A stretch of 64,000 bases of DNA from Streptomyces antibioticus (GTDB taxonomy: Bacteria; Actinomycetota; Actinomycetes; Streptomycetales; Streptomycetaceae), in NCBI RefSeq assembly GCF_002019855.1, contig NZ_CM007717.1:4112347-4176346 (forward strand). The letters run 5' to 3'. Of this stretch, positions 1 through 7,254 are shown piece by piece. The number at the start of each line of letters is the position of its first letter. Within the stretch, counting starts at the first letter, position 1. The notes below the pieces were generated by a model. That model saw only the letters and a program-made list of their open reading frames with translations. It was not told the DNA's origin and made no database searches. A program made the position numbers and the translations under genes.

Positions 1-1183
1 GGTGTTCCGGGAAACGCTGGTCGCGTTTCCAGTCCAGCGCCGCCTCCAGCCAGTCCCGTCCACTTACGTCACCGCGTGAGGCCAGCCACCGGAACAGGGC
101 GCTCTCGATCTCCCCGGCCGTCGGCACGCTCCGCAGTCGCAGCGGATCGGCGGCGGCCATCAGCGCCCGGTGCACCTCGGCGGTCGCCTCGTCCAGCTTC
201 CTCGGGGTGAACGCGTCGCTCAGGGACTGCGCGGCCCGCATCACGTCAGGGAACACCGACTGCGCCCGTTCGAAATCGAGGTAGTGCGGCAGATCCCGGC
301 GCAGGCCGTTGACCGCCGCAGGACGGATTCTCAGCATGGCCTCGGCCCAGGCGTCGATCACTTCGTCCCACTGGTACTCCGGGTACTGCATCCGCACCAG
401 ATGCGTGGCGAGGTCGTGCAGAGGGTCGCCGTAGGTCGCCAGCTCCCAGTCGACGCAGATCAGCGGGGGTTCTCCGTCGAAGGACACGATCAGGTTGTCC
501 CGGTGGAGATCCGCGTGGAGCAGACTGAACGGCCGTCGGGTCATGGCGGGCACCCGCCCAGCGAAGTCCAACAGGGCTCGCTCGGGCAGGCCCAGCGCGG
601 TGAACAGCCCACCGAAAGCAGTCCAATTGGGCCGACGGATCTGCTGGTCGGCACTCCTGGCCAGCGCCTTCAGGAAGCTCTGGCTGTCGGTGTGGTTGGT
701 GGGCCACCCGGTCGGCAGAGGCGGCAGGGCCGACCGGCGCACCAAGGTCATCCGGGCCAGCAGCTCGGCAAGCGCCCTGACGATCAGCGTGTCGACCGGC
801 TTACCGTTTCCGCAGATGGTGGAGAGCGGTACACCCTCCACATAGCTGTGGATCGCGTACCCCTCGCCCTTCGTCAGGCATCGGGGCACATGCGGCAGAA
901 CACCCTGCACGGCGTCGAGGATCTCCGACTCGTCCCGCCAGGTCCTGATCACCACAGGCAGCACGCCGGAACGCGGAAACCGTACCGTCACCTCGGTGCC
1001 GGCCTCGCCGCCCACGAGGGGCGCAAGGTCCTCGGTGAGGCAGACCACGTAGTTCTGGTTGTGGTGACCCGAATACTCCCGGGACGACTCCACCGCACGG
1101 CGGAACATGTGGGAGACGGCGTCAGGCCGAACGGCGGCGACTCGGTCTCCGGGCAGTTGCCGGGAGACAGGAGGTTCGAGCAC
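1..1183 (-). CDS. Aminoglycoside phosphotransferase (APH)-family kinase, 3' end cut by window edge
   Basis: A reverse-strand reading frame stays open from the GTG at 1183 to the left edge (394 codons seen). The kinase catalytic loop HADLHRDN lies at about residues 223-230, followed by an IC-VDWE segment, where the Asp would bind Mg2+, as in the APH/choline kinase fold. The family phosphorylates small molecules such as aminoglycosides, sugars or choline; the substrate cannot be told here. The start was chosen because GGAG lies six bases upstream of GTG 1183; a longer in-frame reading begins near 1290. It lies about 210 bp downstream of a GntR gene on the same strand and could be co-transcribed with it. 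Confidence 0.82.
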   Translation of the reverse strand, partial: MLEPPVSRQLPGDRVAAVRPDAVSHMFRRAVESSREYSGHHNQNYVVCLTEDLAPLVGGEAGTEVTVRFPRSGVLPVVIRTWRDESEILDAVQGVLPHVPRCLTKGEGYAIHSYVEGVPLSTICGNGKPVDTLIVRALAELLARMTLVRRSALPPLPTGWPTNHTDSQSFLKALARSADQQIRRPNWTAFGGLFTALGLPERALLDFAGRVPAMTRRPFSLLHADLHRDNLIVSFDGEPPLICVDWELATYGDPLHDLATHLVRMQYPEYQWDEVIDAWAEAMLRIRPAAVNGLRRDLPHYLDFERAQSVFPDVMRAAQSLSDAFTPRKLDEATAEVHRALMAAADPLRLRSVPTAGEIESALFRWLASRGDVSGRDWLEAALDWKRDQRFPEH

Positions 1184-1396
1184 GGGCCGCTCCGGAATGT
1201 GACGCTCAGTCGAATGGGTACAGCAATCGTGGAATGCCGGGTGCCGCGCCGCACGACCAGGATGACCGGCGGAGTGAGCACGGGGGTGGCATGTCACTCA
1301 GTCTGCGTCAGGTCGTTCGAAATGGCTGGTTCGCCGTGTCATACGTACGGGCGGAGGCGTTTGTTCGCGCGCGATGCGGGGCATGCTAGCGCACCA

Positions 1397-2281
1397 TCAT
1401 GTCGACGGGATTTCCGCGACGCGGTTCCAGACCGAGTTGAACCACCGCTGCCAACTCTCGACGAATAGCGTGTCGGGTGAGTCGGGATCGGCGTTCCTCA
1501 CATGCCGGGTGATCGGCGCCCCGAAGCCCAGGACGTCCAAGGCGTTGACCACCCCGCCCGAATCCAGCCTGATCTCCCGTTCGATCACCTCGTACGGAGC
1601 CAGCAGCGCTTGCGTTCCGTTGAGCAGGTAGAGCTTGAAGGTCGGGGTGAGCGGAGCCCAACGGACATCAATGACGACGTCGGTGTCGACCTCGGCCAGG
1701 GCCGTGCGCAGGTGGCGCACAGACGCCAACGACCTCTCTGAAATCAGACGCAGGCGGTCCGTCAGACGCAGATCCGCAAGATCACCCTTCACCCTCGGAT
1801 AGGGCAACGGCAGGTCCTGGGACGGCAGGATCAGACGCAGGACGATACTGTCGGGAGTGATGTCACGGCCGAGAATCCGCTCTGCCTGCACCGCGAGATG
1901 AGCGGCCAGCGACTCCGCGGTCAACGAGTAGACGTCCAGCGTCACTTCCCGTTGCTCGAAGGCTTCGGCCAGCAGCGGCCCGAGTGTCGGCCCGCCATGG
2001 AGGCGGCCGTCCTTGGTGGACACACGTTGCCTGTGCGGCACGTCGATGACGCGTGATCCGCTGCCCTGCCGAGACTCGATCAAGCCCTCCCCGACGAGTT
2101 CCCGTAGCACCTTCTGAACGGTGTCACGGGAAACATCGAGTTCCGCGGCGAGATCACGCTGGGACGGCAGAAGCGTGCGCAGTGGGTACGTCCCATCGGC
2201 TATCCGGGCCCGGAGTTCATCGGCGACCCGCTGAAACTCCCGCCCGCCACCCTCGCCACTGCCACTCCGTTGCGCCTCCAC
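1397..2281 (-). CDS. GntR-family regulator, DevA-like paralogue 1
   Basis: 294 aa. An N-terminal winged helix (about residues 15-80, with the typical TLLPSQRDLAAELDVSRDTV stretch) is followed by a ligand-type domain of about 200 residues. That domain matches, segment by segment, the two GntR proteins encoded at 3391-4269 and 4639-5553, for example SLTAESL, LILPSQDLPLPYP, FKLYLLNGTQAL and a tail ending in W-NSVWNRV. It is the most diverged of the three. The start is GTG. It faces the small membrane-protein gene at 2455 across about 170 bp. By analogy with DevA it probably controls itself and that neighbour; this is inference. Confidence 0.85.
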   Translation of the reverse strand: MEAQRSGSGEGGGREFQRVADELRARIADGTYPLRTLLPSQRDLAAELDVSRDTVQKVLRELVGEGLIESRQGSGSRVIDVPHRQRVSTKDGRLHGGPTLGPLLAEAFEQREVTLDVYSLTAESLAAHLAVQAERILGRDITPDSIVLRLILPSQDLPLPYPRVKGDLADLRLTDRLRLISERSLASVRHLRTALAEVDTDVVIDVRWAPLTPTFKLYLLNGTQALLAPYEVIEREIRLDSGGVVNALDVLGFGAPITRHVRNADPDSPDTLFVESWQRWFNSVWNRVAEIPST

Positions 2282-2454
2282 AATGCGACCGTACCGCTCC
2301 CGGTCCAGTCACAAACCAAATTCAGTCAGGTTGAGGTGCCAACTGGCCTGCTGCTTAAGGATCAGCCCGCCCGGGGAAATCCACTTTACGACAACCAGTC
2401 CAATTGGACCGAGAGTTGCTCGCTTGACGGAGAGTGGCAGGGAGGTGGAAGGAA

Positions 2455-2637
2455 ATGCTCCTGTTATCGGCACTGCAGGGACTGCTGGAGATCACCGTGG
2501 GCGTGCTCGCGCAGGCGAGACTCGGCACCGTGGGACTGATCCTGCTGTTCGGGGTGGGGGTGGGCCTGCGGGCCAGGCACAACGGCCTGGCCGTCGGCGC
2601 CGCCGTCGTGCTGATGTTCCTGATGACGCAAGCATGA
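2455..2637 (+). CDS. Small hydrophobic membrane protein beside GntR paralogue 1
   Basis: 60 aa starting MLLLSALQGLLEITVG. It has hydrophobic stretches at about residues 1-18, 23-41 and 47-59 with a short basic RARHNG loop, so it is probably a two- or three-pass inner-membrane peptide. The start at 2455 was preferred over 2434 because a strong GGAGGT lies eight bases upstream. No family is recognised. It is divergent from a DevA-like GntR gene. The gene at 4388 has the same size, topology and relation to the second GntR gene, so the two are probably paralogues or functional analogues. Function unknown. Confidence 0.7.
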   Translation: MLLLSALQGLLEITVGVLAQARLGTVGLILLFGVGVGLRARHNGLAVGAAVVLMFLMTQA

Positions 2638-2641
2638 CAGC

Positions 2642-3379
2642 TCAGCCTTGACGCCTTATCACCTTCAGGACGACGTCCAGTGAGCCCACCACGGCCGTGG
2701 CCCCCACGCCCCGCAGCAGCTTCTCCTTGCGCTCGTTGCGCGCGTAGCCGAGGAACGGCACACCGGCCGCGCTGGCGGCCAGGAAGTCGGAGGGGGTGTC
2801 GCCGATCATCAGCGCGTCGCCCGGAGCGGAACCCATGGCGTTCAGGGCCCGCTTCAGGCAGTGCGGGTCGGGCTTGAGGAGGTGGAGGTCCTGGGTGCGG
2901 CCGTAGAGGTGGGGGGCGAAGCACGCCATCAGCCCGCGGCCCTCCAGGTACCTGCTCGCGACCCGGGGCGAGTTGTTCGTGGTGACGGCCAGCCGCGCGC
3001 CCACGGCGGTCCAGGTGCGGATCAGCGGATCGGCGTACGGGGTGGGCCACGCCGAGACCACCGCCCGCAGTTCCTCCTTGGTGAGACGTTCCTCCAGCTC
3101 CGCCACGAGGTCGCTGCCGGGATGTCTGCGGTCGACGGCGCGCAGTACGACATGCGGGTCCAGCGACTCCCGCTCCGGCTCCGTCAGCAACCCGTGCAGC
3201 CCCCGCCCCTCCAGCCAGTCCACCAGCCGCTCGGCCACCCGCTCCGCCGAATGCCCGGCGAACAGCCGGCAGATCGGGCCGTCGAAGTCCCAGAGGACGA
3301 CTCGCGCGCGGGTGATCACTTCTCGCAGGTCCGCCGCCTCGGTGCGGGTGTCGGAGGTCGCCTTTTGAGTCTGCCGCAT
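2642..3379 (-). CDS. devE: HAD-superfamily phosphatase/hydrolase, probable DevE
   Basis: 245 aa. Haloacid dehalogenase fold: nucleophile motif I WDFDGP with Asp31 and Asp33, motif II TTNNS at about residue 133, a KPDP lysine at about 168, and motif IV GDTPSDF at about 195. This resembles phosphoglycolate-phosphatase-like enzymes that hydrolyse small phosphate esters; the substrate is unknown. The ATG at 3379 lies 11 bp after the stop of the GntR gene at 3391-4269, so the two form an operon. In S. coelicolor the GntR regulator devA is co-transcribed with a putative phosphatase gene, devE, needed for proper aerial development; the symbol rests on that match in family and arrangement. Confidence 0.85.
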   Translation of the reverse strand: MRQTQKATSDTRTEAADLREVITRARVVLWDFDGPICRLFAGHSAERVAERLVDWLEGRGLHGLLTEPERESLDPHVVLRAVDRRHPGSDLVAELEERLTKEELRAVVSAWPTPYADPLIRTWTAVGARLAVTTNNSPRVASRYLEGRGLMACFAPHLYGRTQDLHLLKPDPHCLKRALNAMGSAPGDALMIGDTPSDFLAASAAGVPFLGYARNERKEKLLRGVGATAVVGSLDVVLKVIRRQG

Positions 3380-3390
3380 ATCAGAGGTCA

Positions 3391-4269
3391 CTAAGAGAGT
3401 GTCAGGTCCGTCGTGATGGTTTCCCAGAGGGCGTCGAACCACTTCTGGGATTCCTCCACGAACGCGGCGTCGCGCTGACCGGCGGCCTTCTCGAAGGAGA
3501 ACAGGAGGGACTCGGTGCCCAGGACGTCGTACATGTCGAGCGTCCCGGTGTCGGTGGGCTCCTCGCGGCGGGTGACCATGTAGTACGCCATCAGCGCCTC
3601 GGAGCCGTTGAGGAGGTACAGCTTCACGGGCGGGGTGAAGGGCAGTGCGCGGAAGGTGATGTGGACGTCGATCCCGTGCGAGCGCAGGGTCTGGAGGTTG
3701 TGCCGCAGGACATGGCCCTGGGCGTTGCGCATCGCCAGCCAGCGTTCGTGCACCGGGTCGTCGTCGCCGCGGCCCTCGACCGGGACCGGGAAGGCGAGGT
3801 CGATGTCCCGGGAGGGCAGCAGGATGCGGACGTCGATGCGCTCCGGGCGCAGGCTGCCGCCGTGGATCAGCCGCAGCGGTTCGCCGAGCGCCGGGATGAG
3901 GCTCTCGGCGGTCAGACAGGCCGCGTCGATGCGCACGTGCGGGGCGGAGAAGGCCGCGGTGAGGCGCGGGGAGAGGCCCACCATGGTGGGCTGGGGCTCG
4001 TCGTGGCCCGGGGCGGGCGGCTCGGCGATCCTCGGGGGGCTGCCCTTGCTGACGTTGGTGAGCAGTCCGTCGTCCTGGAGCGCGCGCAGGGCCTGGCGTA
4101 CGGCGCCGCGTTCCACGCCGAACTCGTCGGCCAGCTCGGCCTGGGTGGGCAGGCGGTCGCCGGCCCGCAGTTCGCCCGCGCGGATGCGTTCCCGCAGGAC
4201 GTCGGCGATCTCCTGGGGCGAGAGCCTTCTGCTGCCGTTCACTGCCACGTTCTCCTGGGTCACGACCAA
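3391..4269 (-). CDS. devA: GntR-family developmental regulator, probable DevA
   Basis: 292 aa from a TTG at 4269; GTG codons at 4263, 4248 and 4242 are alternative starts, and the paralogue alignment (a shared VNG near the start) favours a late one. Winged helix at about residues 18-80 (DRLPTQAELADEFGVERGAV), then the DevA-type C-terminal domain ending in FDALWETI. It precedes the HAD gene by 11 bp. DevA of S. coelicolor is a GntR regulator required for aerial hyphae and is reported to repress itself; that is literature knowledge. A compound inverted repeat upstream (4276-4302) is also found before the next paralogue and is a candidate operator. Confidence 0.85.
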   Translation of the reverse strand: MVVTQENVAVNGSRRLSPQEIADVLRERIRAGELRAGDRLPTQAELADEFGVERGAVRQALRALQDDGLLTNVSKGSPPRIAEPPAPGHDEPQPTMVGLSPRLTAAFSAPHVRIDAACLTAESLIPALGEPLRLIHGGSLRPERIDVRILLPSRDIDLAFPVPVEGRGDDDPVHERWLAMRNAQGHVLRHNLQTLRSHGIDVHITFRALPFTPPVKLYLLNGSEALMAYYMVTRREEPTDTGTLDMYDVLGTESLLFSFEKAAGQRDAAFVEESQKWFDALWETITTDLTLS

Positions 4270-4275
4270 ACGCTA

Positions 4276-4302
4276 CAACTTCCACCCATCTATGGGCAGT
4301 TG
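4276..4302. promoter_or_regulatory. Candidate operator upstream of devA
   Basis: Nested inverted repeat just upstream of the regulator gene: outer arms CAACT (4276-4280) and AGTTG (4298-4302), inner arms CCCAT (4285-4289) and ATGGG (4292-4296). Nearly the same sequence precedes devB at 5551-5575. Conservation between paralogous GntR genes suggests an autoregulatory site; inferred, not shown. Confidence 0.5.
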
Positions 4303-4350
4303 TTTGAAAGTTGTTTAGTAGTTGTCGCCAAGTGGGGACAACATAGCAAG

Positions 4351-4365
4351 AGTTGGTTGCCAACT
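4351..4365. promoter_or_regulatory. Inverted repeat AGTTGG-TTG-CCAACT before the small membrane gene
   Basis: Perfect six-base arms (4351-4356 and 4360-4365) lie 23 bp before the ATG at 4388. The core AGTTGG-N3-CCAACT recurs in the longer palindrome at 5622-5644, so it is probably recognised by one or more of the neighbouring DevA-type regulators. Confidence 0.5.
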
Positions 4366-4387
4366 TAGTAGAGTTGGAGGAACCACC

Positions 4388-4582
4388 ATGCCCGTCCTCG
4401 CTGTTCTCTGCGCCGTCTTCGTCTTCGTCGTCGAGCGCACCATCGAGTGGAAGTACGGCACCGCCGGCGCCGTCGGCCTGCTTCTGCTCAGCGTCGGCAT
4501 CAAGGCGAAGAGCCCCGCCCTCAGCTCCGTCGGAGCCGTGATCCTCGCCCTCCTGGCCTCCGGTCCCGCGCTCAACTCGTGA
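4388..4582 (+). CDS. Small hydrophobic membrane protein divergent from devA
   Basis: 64 aa, MPVLAVLCAVFVFVVERTIE at the N-terminus. Hydrophobic stretches lie at about residues 1-15, 24-38 and 46-60, separated by charged turns (ERTIEWKYG, IKAKS). RBS GGAGG at 4376-4380, seven bases before ATG. No family is recognised. It is divergent from devA, and its promoter region carries two inverted repeats that could be GntR sites. The same arrangement exists at 2455. The stop codon lies at the start of a tandem 7-bp repeat. Confidence 0.72.
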   Translation: MPVLAVLCAVFVFVVERTIEWKYGTAGAVGLLLLSVGIKAKSPALSSVGAVILALLASGPALNS

Positions 4583-4627
4583 TCCGTGATCCGTGATCCC
4601 TGATCTGTGATCCCTGATCTCTGATCC
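4579..4627. repeat. Seven tandem copies of a 7-bp unit (STGATCY)
   Basis: Copies run gtgatcc three times, then ctgatct, gtgatcc, ctgatct, ctgatcc, with no gap. The array begins at the stop codon of the small membrane gene and fills the space up to the end of the convergent devB gene. Confidence 0.95.
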
Positions 4628-4638
4628 ACCCCGGATCC

Positions 4639-5553
4639 TCAGCTCGTGAGCTGGAGATCCGAACTGATCGTCTCCCACAGCGCGTCGAACCACAGACGCG
4701 ACTGCGTCACGAACGCCGTGTCCCGCGGCCCCGCGCCCTGTTCAAAGGCGAACAGCACCGACCGCGTGCCCTCGGCGTCATACATCTCCAGGTGCTCCTT
4801 GCCGACCGTCTGCTCATGGCGCTGGACCGTGTAGTACGCGAACAGCGCCCGGGTCCCGTTGAGGAGGTACAGCTTCACCGGCGGGGTGAACGGCAGCGCG
4901 CGGAAGGTGACGTCGACCTCGATGCCGTGTGTGGAGCGCAGGGTGAGCAGGTTGTGCCGCAGCACCTGGCCCTGAGCGTTGCGGTGGGCCACCCAGTGGC
5001 GTCTGAGGTGCCCGGCGGCGGCGGAGTCCACCGCGGCCGGGAAGGCCAGCTCGATGTTCCGGGAGGGCAGCAGGACCCGTACGTCGATCTTGGCCGGTTT
5101 CAGCCGTCCCGCGTGGATCTGGCGGACCGGTTCACCGATCGCCGCCGTCAGCGAGACCGCGGTCAGACACAGGGCGTCCACCTGGACATGGTCCGCCGCG
5201 AACGCCTCGGTCATCCTCAACGGCAGCTCCGCCATGGCGGGTTGGGGCTCCGTCCGGAACCCGGCGGGCGGACCGGGCGCGAGGGGCGTCAGGGCGACCG
5301 TCGCGGGGCTCCCCTTGGAGACGTTGGTGAGCAACTGCTCCGACTGGAGAATGCGCAGCGCCTGGCGCACGGCACCCCGCTCGACACCGAACTCGACGGC
5401 CAGTTCGGCCTGCGTGGGCATGCGCTGGCCGGGCCGCAGCACACCGGTTCTGATCCGGGTGCGCAGCTCGTCGGCCACCTCTCGGTGCGTCCGCTCGGCC
5501 CTCCTCCGCCCATTGACGGAGGCATGTTCCGGCTCCACCACCGCACCGTACAA
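4639..5553 (-). CDS. devB: GntR-family regulator, probable DevB (DevA paralogue)
   Basis: 304 aa from a TTG at 5553; GTG codons at 5541 and 5538 are alternatives and no clear RBS decides. Winged helix at about residues 22-85 (QRMPTQAELAVEFGVERGAV, almost identical to DevA), then the same C-terminal domain with VRVLLPSRNIELAFP, VKLYLLNGTRALFAYY and FDALWETI. It is the closest paralogue of devA in the window and lies about 370 bp upstream of it on the same strand. Duplicated devA-like genes with distinct developmental roles are described in Streptomyces, and the adjacent copy is called devB; the symbol follows that. Confidence 0.78.
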   Translation of the reverse strand: MYGAVVEPEHASVNGRRRAERTHREVADELRTRIRTGVLRPGQRMPTQAELAVEFGVERGAVRQALRILQSEQLLTNVSKGSPATVALTPLAPGPPAGFRTEPQPAMAELPLRMTEAFAADHVQVDALCLTAVSLTAAIGEPVRQIHAGRLKPAKIDVRVLLPSRNIELAFPAAVDSAAAGHLRRHWVAHRNAQGQVLRHNLLTLRSTHGIEVDVTFRALPFTPPVKLYLLNGTRALFAYYTVQRHEQTVGKEHLEMYDAEGTRSVLFAFEQGAGPRDTAFVTQSRLWFDALWETISSDLQLTS

Positions 5554-5575
5554 CTTCCCGCCATCTTTGGGCAGT
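5551..5575. promoter_or_regulatory. Candidate operator upstream of devB
   Basis: The segment CAACTTCCCGCCATC, a short T-rich spacer and GGGCAGTT is the counterpart of the devA operator at 4276-4302, with the same order and spacing of CAACTTCC, CCATCT, TGGG and AGTT. It overlaps the TTG start, so it would block initiation if occupied. Inferred. Confidence 0.45.
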
Positions 5576-5621
5576 TCAAAGAGAGATGGTTATAGGACGC
5601 TTCCAAGCGGACATAAGTACA

Positions 5622-5644
5622 GTGAAGTTGGCAGCCAACTTCAC
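5622..5644. promoter_or_regulatory. 23-bp palindrome, 11-bp arms around one base
   Basis: GTGAAGTTGGC (5622-5632), A, GCCAACTTCAC (5634-5644). It contains the AGTTGG-N3-CCAACT core seen at 4351-4365. It lies about 70 bp upstream of devB and six... bases before an ATG at 5649 that opens no recognisable gene. A probable GntR operator. Confidence 0.55.
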
Positions 5645-5912
5645 CGACATGGTCAAGCTTTCATACGGTTGGCGGTCGGGCTCCCTTCCGGAGGGGAGCC
5701 GGGAGCCCGGACGGCCGGCACCGACGTACAGCCACAACTTCACATCGCGGCACAGCCACAACCGAACATCGCGCGCACAGCCACAACTGAACAAGCAGGC
5801 ACCGCACCGAGCAACAGGCACAGCTACGGATGAGATCGAGCGACCCGTCCCACCGACCCCACGGAAGGAGCCGGCCGCAGAGTCAGAGCCAGAATCACAG
5901 CCAGAGTCAGAG
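5645..5912. other. Gene-free stretch between devB and the Eis-like gene
   Basis: No gene could be supported here. It holds a GC-rich inverted stretch around 5685-5715, three copies of a 24-bp repeat (5728-5799) and the start of a hexamer repeat. An open frame from the ATG at 5649 has Streptomyces-like composition only because it runs antisense to the next gene. Confidence 0.6.
5728..5799. repeat. Three degenerate copies of a 23-25 bp direct repeat
   Basis: Units start at 5728, 5751 and 5776; each begins with (C)ACAGCCACAAC, and the first two also share ACATCGCG. Confidence 0.8.
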
Positions 5913-5920
5913 TCAGAACA
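5879..5920. repeat. Hexamer tandem repeat overlapping the Eis-like gene stop
   Basis: About seven degenerate copies of AGAGTC/AGAGCC. Read on the reverse strand the unit is CTCTGA, so the stop codon of the gene at 5913-7178 is repeated in frame after it. Confidence 0.8.
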
Positions 5921-7178
5921 GGTCCGGGCACCACGGTCGCGCGGACGAACGCAGCAGGGCGTCGGCCTTCCGGGCGGCGCCCGTTCGTTCTTCCCGGACC
6001 CGGCCCAGCCGCGCGAGCCGCGCCGCCGACTCGTCGCCCAGCCACAGCGACGCCAGCTCCGCCACGTCCAGCGTGAGATCGGCACCGCGGTCCGTCGGCG
6101 TGCAGGACGCCCCGTCGGGACCGGCGTCCAGCAGATACCGCCCGCCGGCCAGACCGGCCGCGTCGGCCACCTCCAGCACCAGCGCGCCCGCCGTGTCGTA
6201 CGTCCGCGCCTCCAGCGCCCGTACGACGTCCAGGATCCGTATCCACAGCCAGTCGGCCTGGGTGGTGATGCTCGCCGCGCGCGGGTCGGGCAGCAGCAGC
6301 GGCAGCAGGTCGTCCGGGGAGCGCCAGCCCGACTTCACCCGGGTGATCCAGTCGACGGAGCACAGGTAGTGCCACAGGGCGCGCTCGGCGGCCGGGGTCA
6401 CGGAGAGGAGCCAGTTGACCGAGGCGGTGTTCAGCGGCTGCTTGGCGTCGCTCCAGCGGTCGTCCGCGCGGTACGACACCGCGCCCTCGACCTCGTCGTC
6501 CGCCGAGCGGTACACGGCGTAGAACGGCTCGCTCCATTCGTCGCCGTACGGCCGCAGCACACCGGTGTTGACCTCCCACCAGCTCTCGTCCCGGCTGACC
6601 GCGCCGGGCTGGGCGGGGCGCAGCCGGGCGTGCAGCGCGGGGCCGAGCTTGCGGATCTCCCCGCCGTCGACCAGGTCGATACGGCCGCCGTCACGCGGGT
6701 CCGGGACCGGGGCGCGCCCGTCGAGGCCGGAGCGGGAGACGTCGACCGCCCACTCGGTCATCGTGGTGGCCGGGCCGAAGCCGTAACGGCCGTAGATCCG
6801 GTACTCGGCGGCGATCAGGGTGGCGAGCACGTCACCGCGCTCCTTCGCGGCGGCCAGGTCGTCCGACATCAGCCGGCTGAGGACGCCGCGGCGGCGGTGG
6901 GTGGGGAGGACGGAGACGTTGGTGATCGCGTCGGCGGGCACCGCGGCGCCGCCGACGGCGGTCACCTCCTGCGGGAAGGAGCGGAAGGTGCCGACGCACC
7001 GGCCGGCGTCGTAGGCGCCCGAGGTGCGGGAGCCGGGGGTGGCGGCGCGCCGGGCGGCCAACTGCTCCTCGGTCACCACCGGCGACCGCAGGAAGCCCGT
7101 CTTCAGGGCCCGCATCCAGTCGGCGAGGTCGTTGTCTTCGGTCTGGCGGAACTCAAGTGCGGCGGAACGACGGCTCAT
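5913..7178 (-). CDS. Eis-family GNAT N-acetyltransferase
   Basis: 421 aa. An N-terminal GNAT domain carries the acetyl-CoA loop (VLPTHRRRGVLSRLM at about residues 90-105), followed by the conserved Eis stretch YGRYGFGPAT, a second GNAT-like domain and a C-terminal sterol-carrier-like fold. The chain ends in Phe; in mycobacterial Eis the C-terminal carboxylate of Phe is the general base, so the ending ...CPDLF fits a complete enzyme. Eis proteins acetylate amines, including aminoglycosides and lysines. A truncated APH-type kinase gene lies 4.7 kb away, but no link is evident. The ATG at 7178 is the only good start. Confidence 0.88.
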   Translation of the reverse strand: MSRRSAALEFRQTEDNDLADWMRALKTGFLRSPVVTEEQLAARRAATPGSRTSGAYDAGRCVGTFRSFPQEVTAVGGAAVPADAITNVSVLPTHRRRGVLSRLMSDDLAAAKERGDVLATLIAAEYRIYGRYGFGPATTMTEWAVDVSRSGLDGRAPVPDPRDGGRIDLVDGGEIRKLGPALHARLRPAQPGAVSRDESWWEVNTGVLRPYGDEWSEPFYAVYRSADDEVEGAVSYRADDRWSDAKQPLNTASVNWLLSVTPAAERALWHYLCSVDWITRVKSGWRSPDDLLPLLLPDPRAASITTQADWLWIRILDVVRALEARTYDTAGALVLEVADAAGLAGGRYLLDAGPDGASCTPTDRGADLTLDVAELASLWLGDESAARLARLGRVREERTGAARKADALLRSSARPWCPDLF

Positions 7179-7254
7179 ACGCCCACGGTATGCAGCGGAC
7201 CGGCCTCACCGCGGCCCATTTTCCGCACGCCGCGTGCCACCCCGCGCGGGCCGC

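Noticed and set aside
2642..4693. A reverse frame joining the HAD gene to 430 further upstream codons
   Set aside because: The upstream part is Arg/Pro-rich out-of-frame translation of devA; the true HAD start is ATG 3379.
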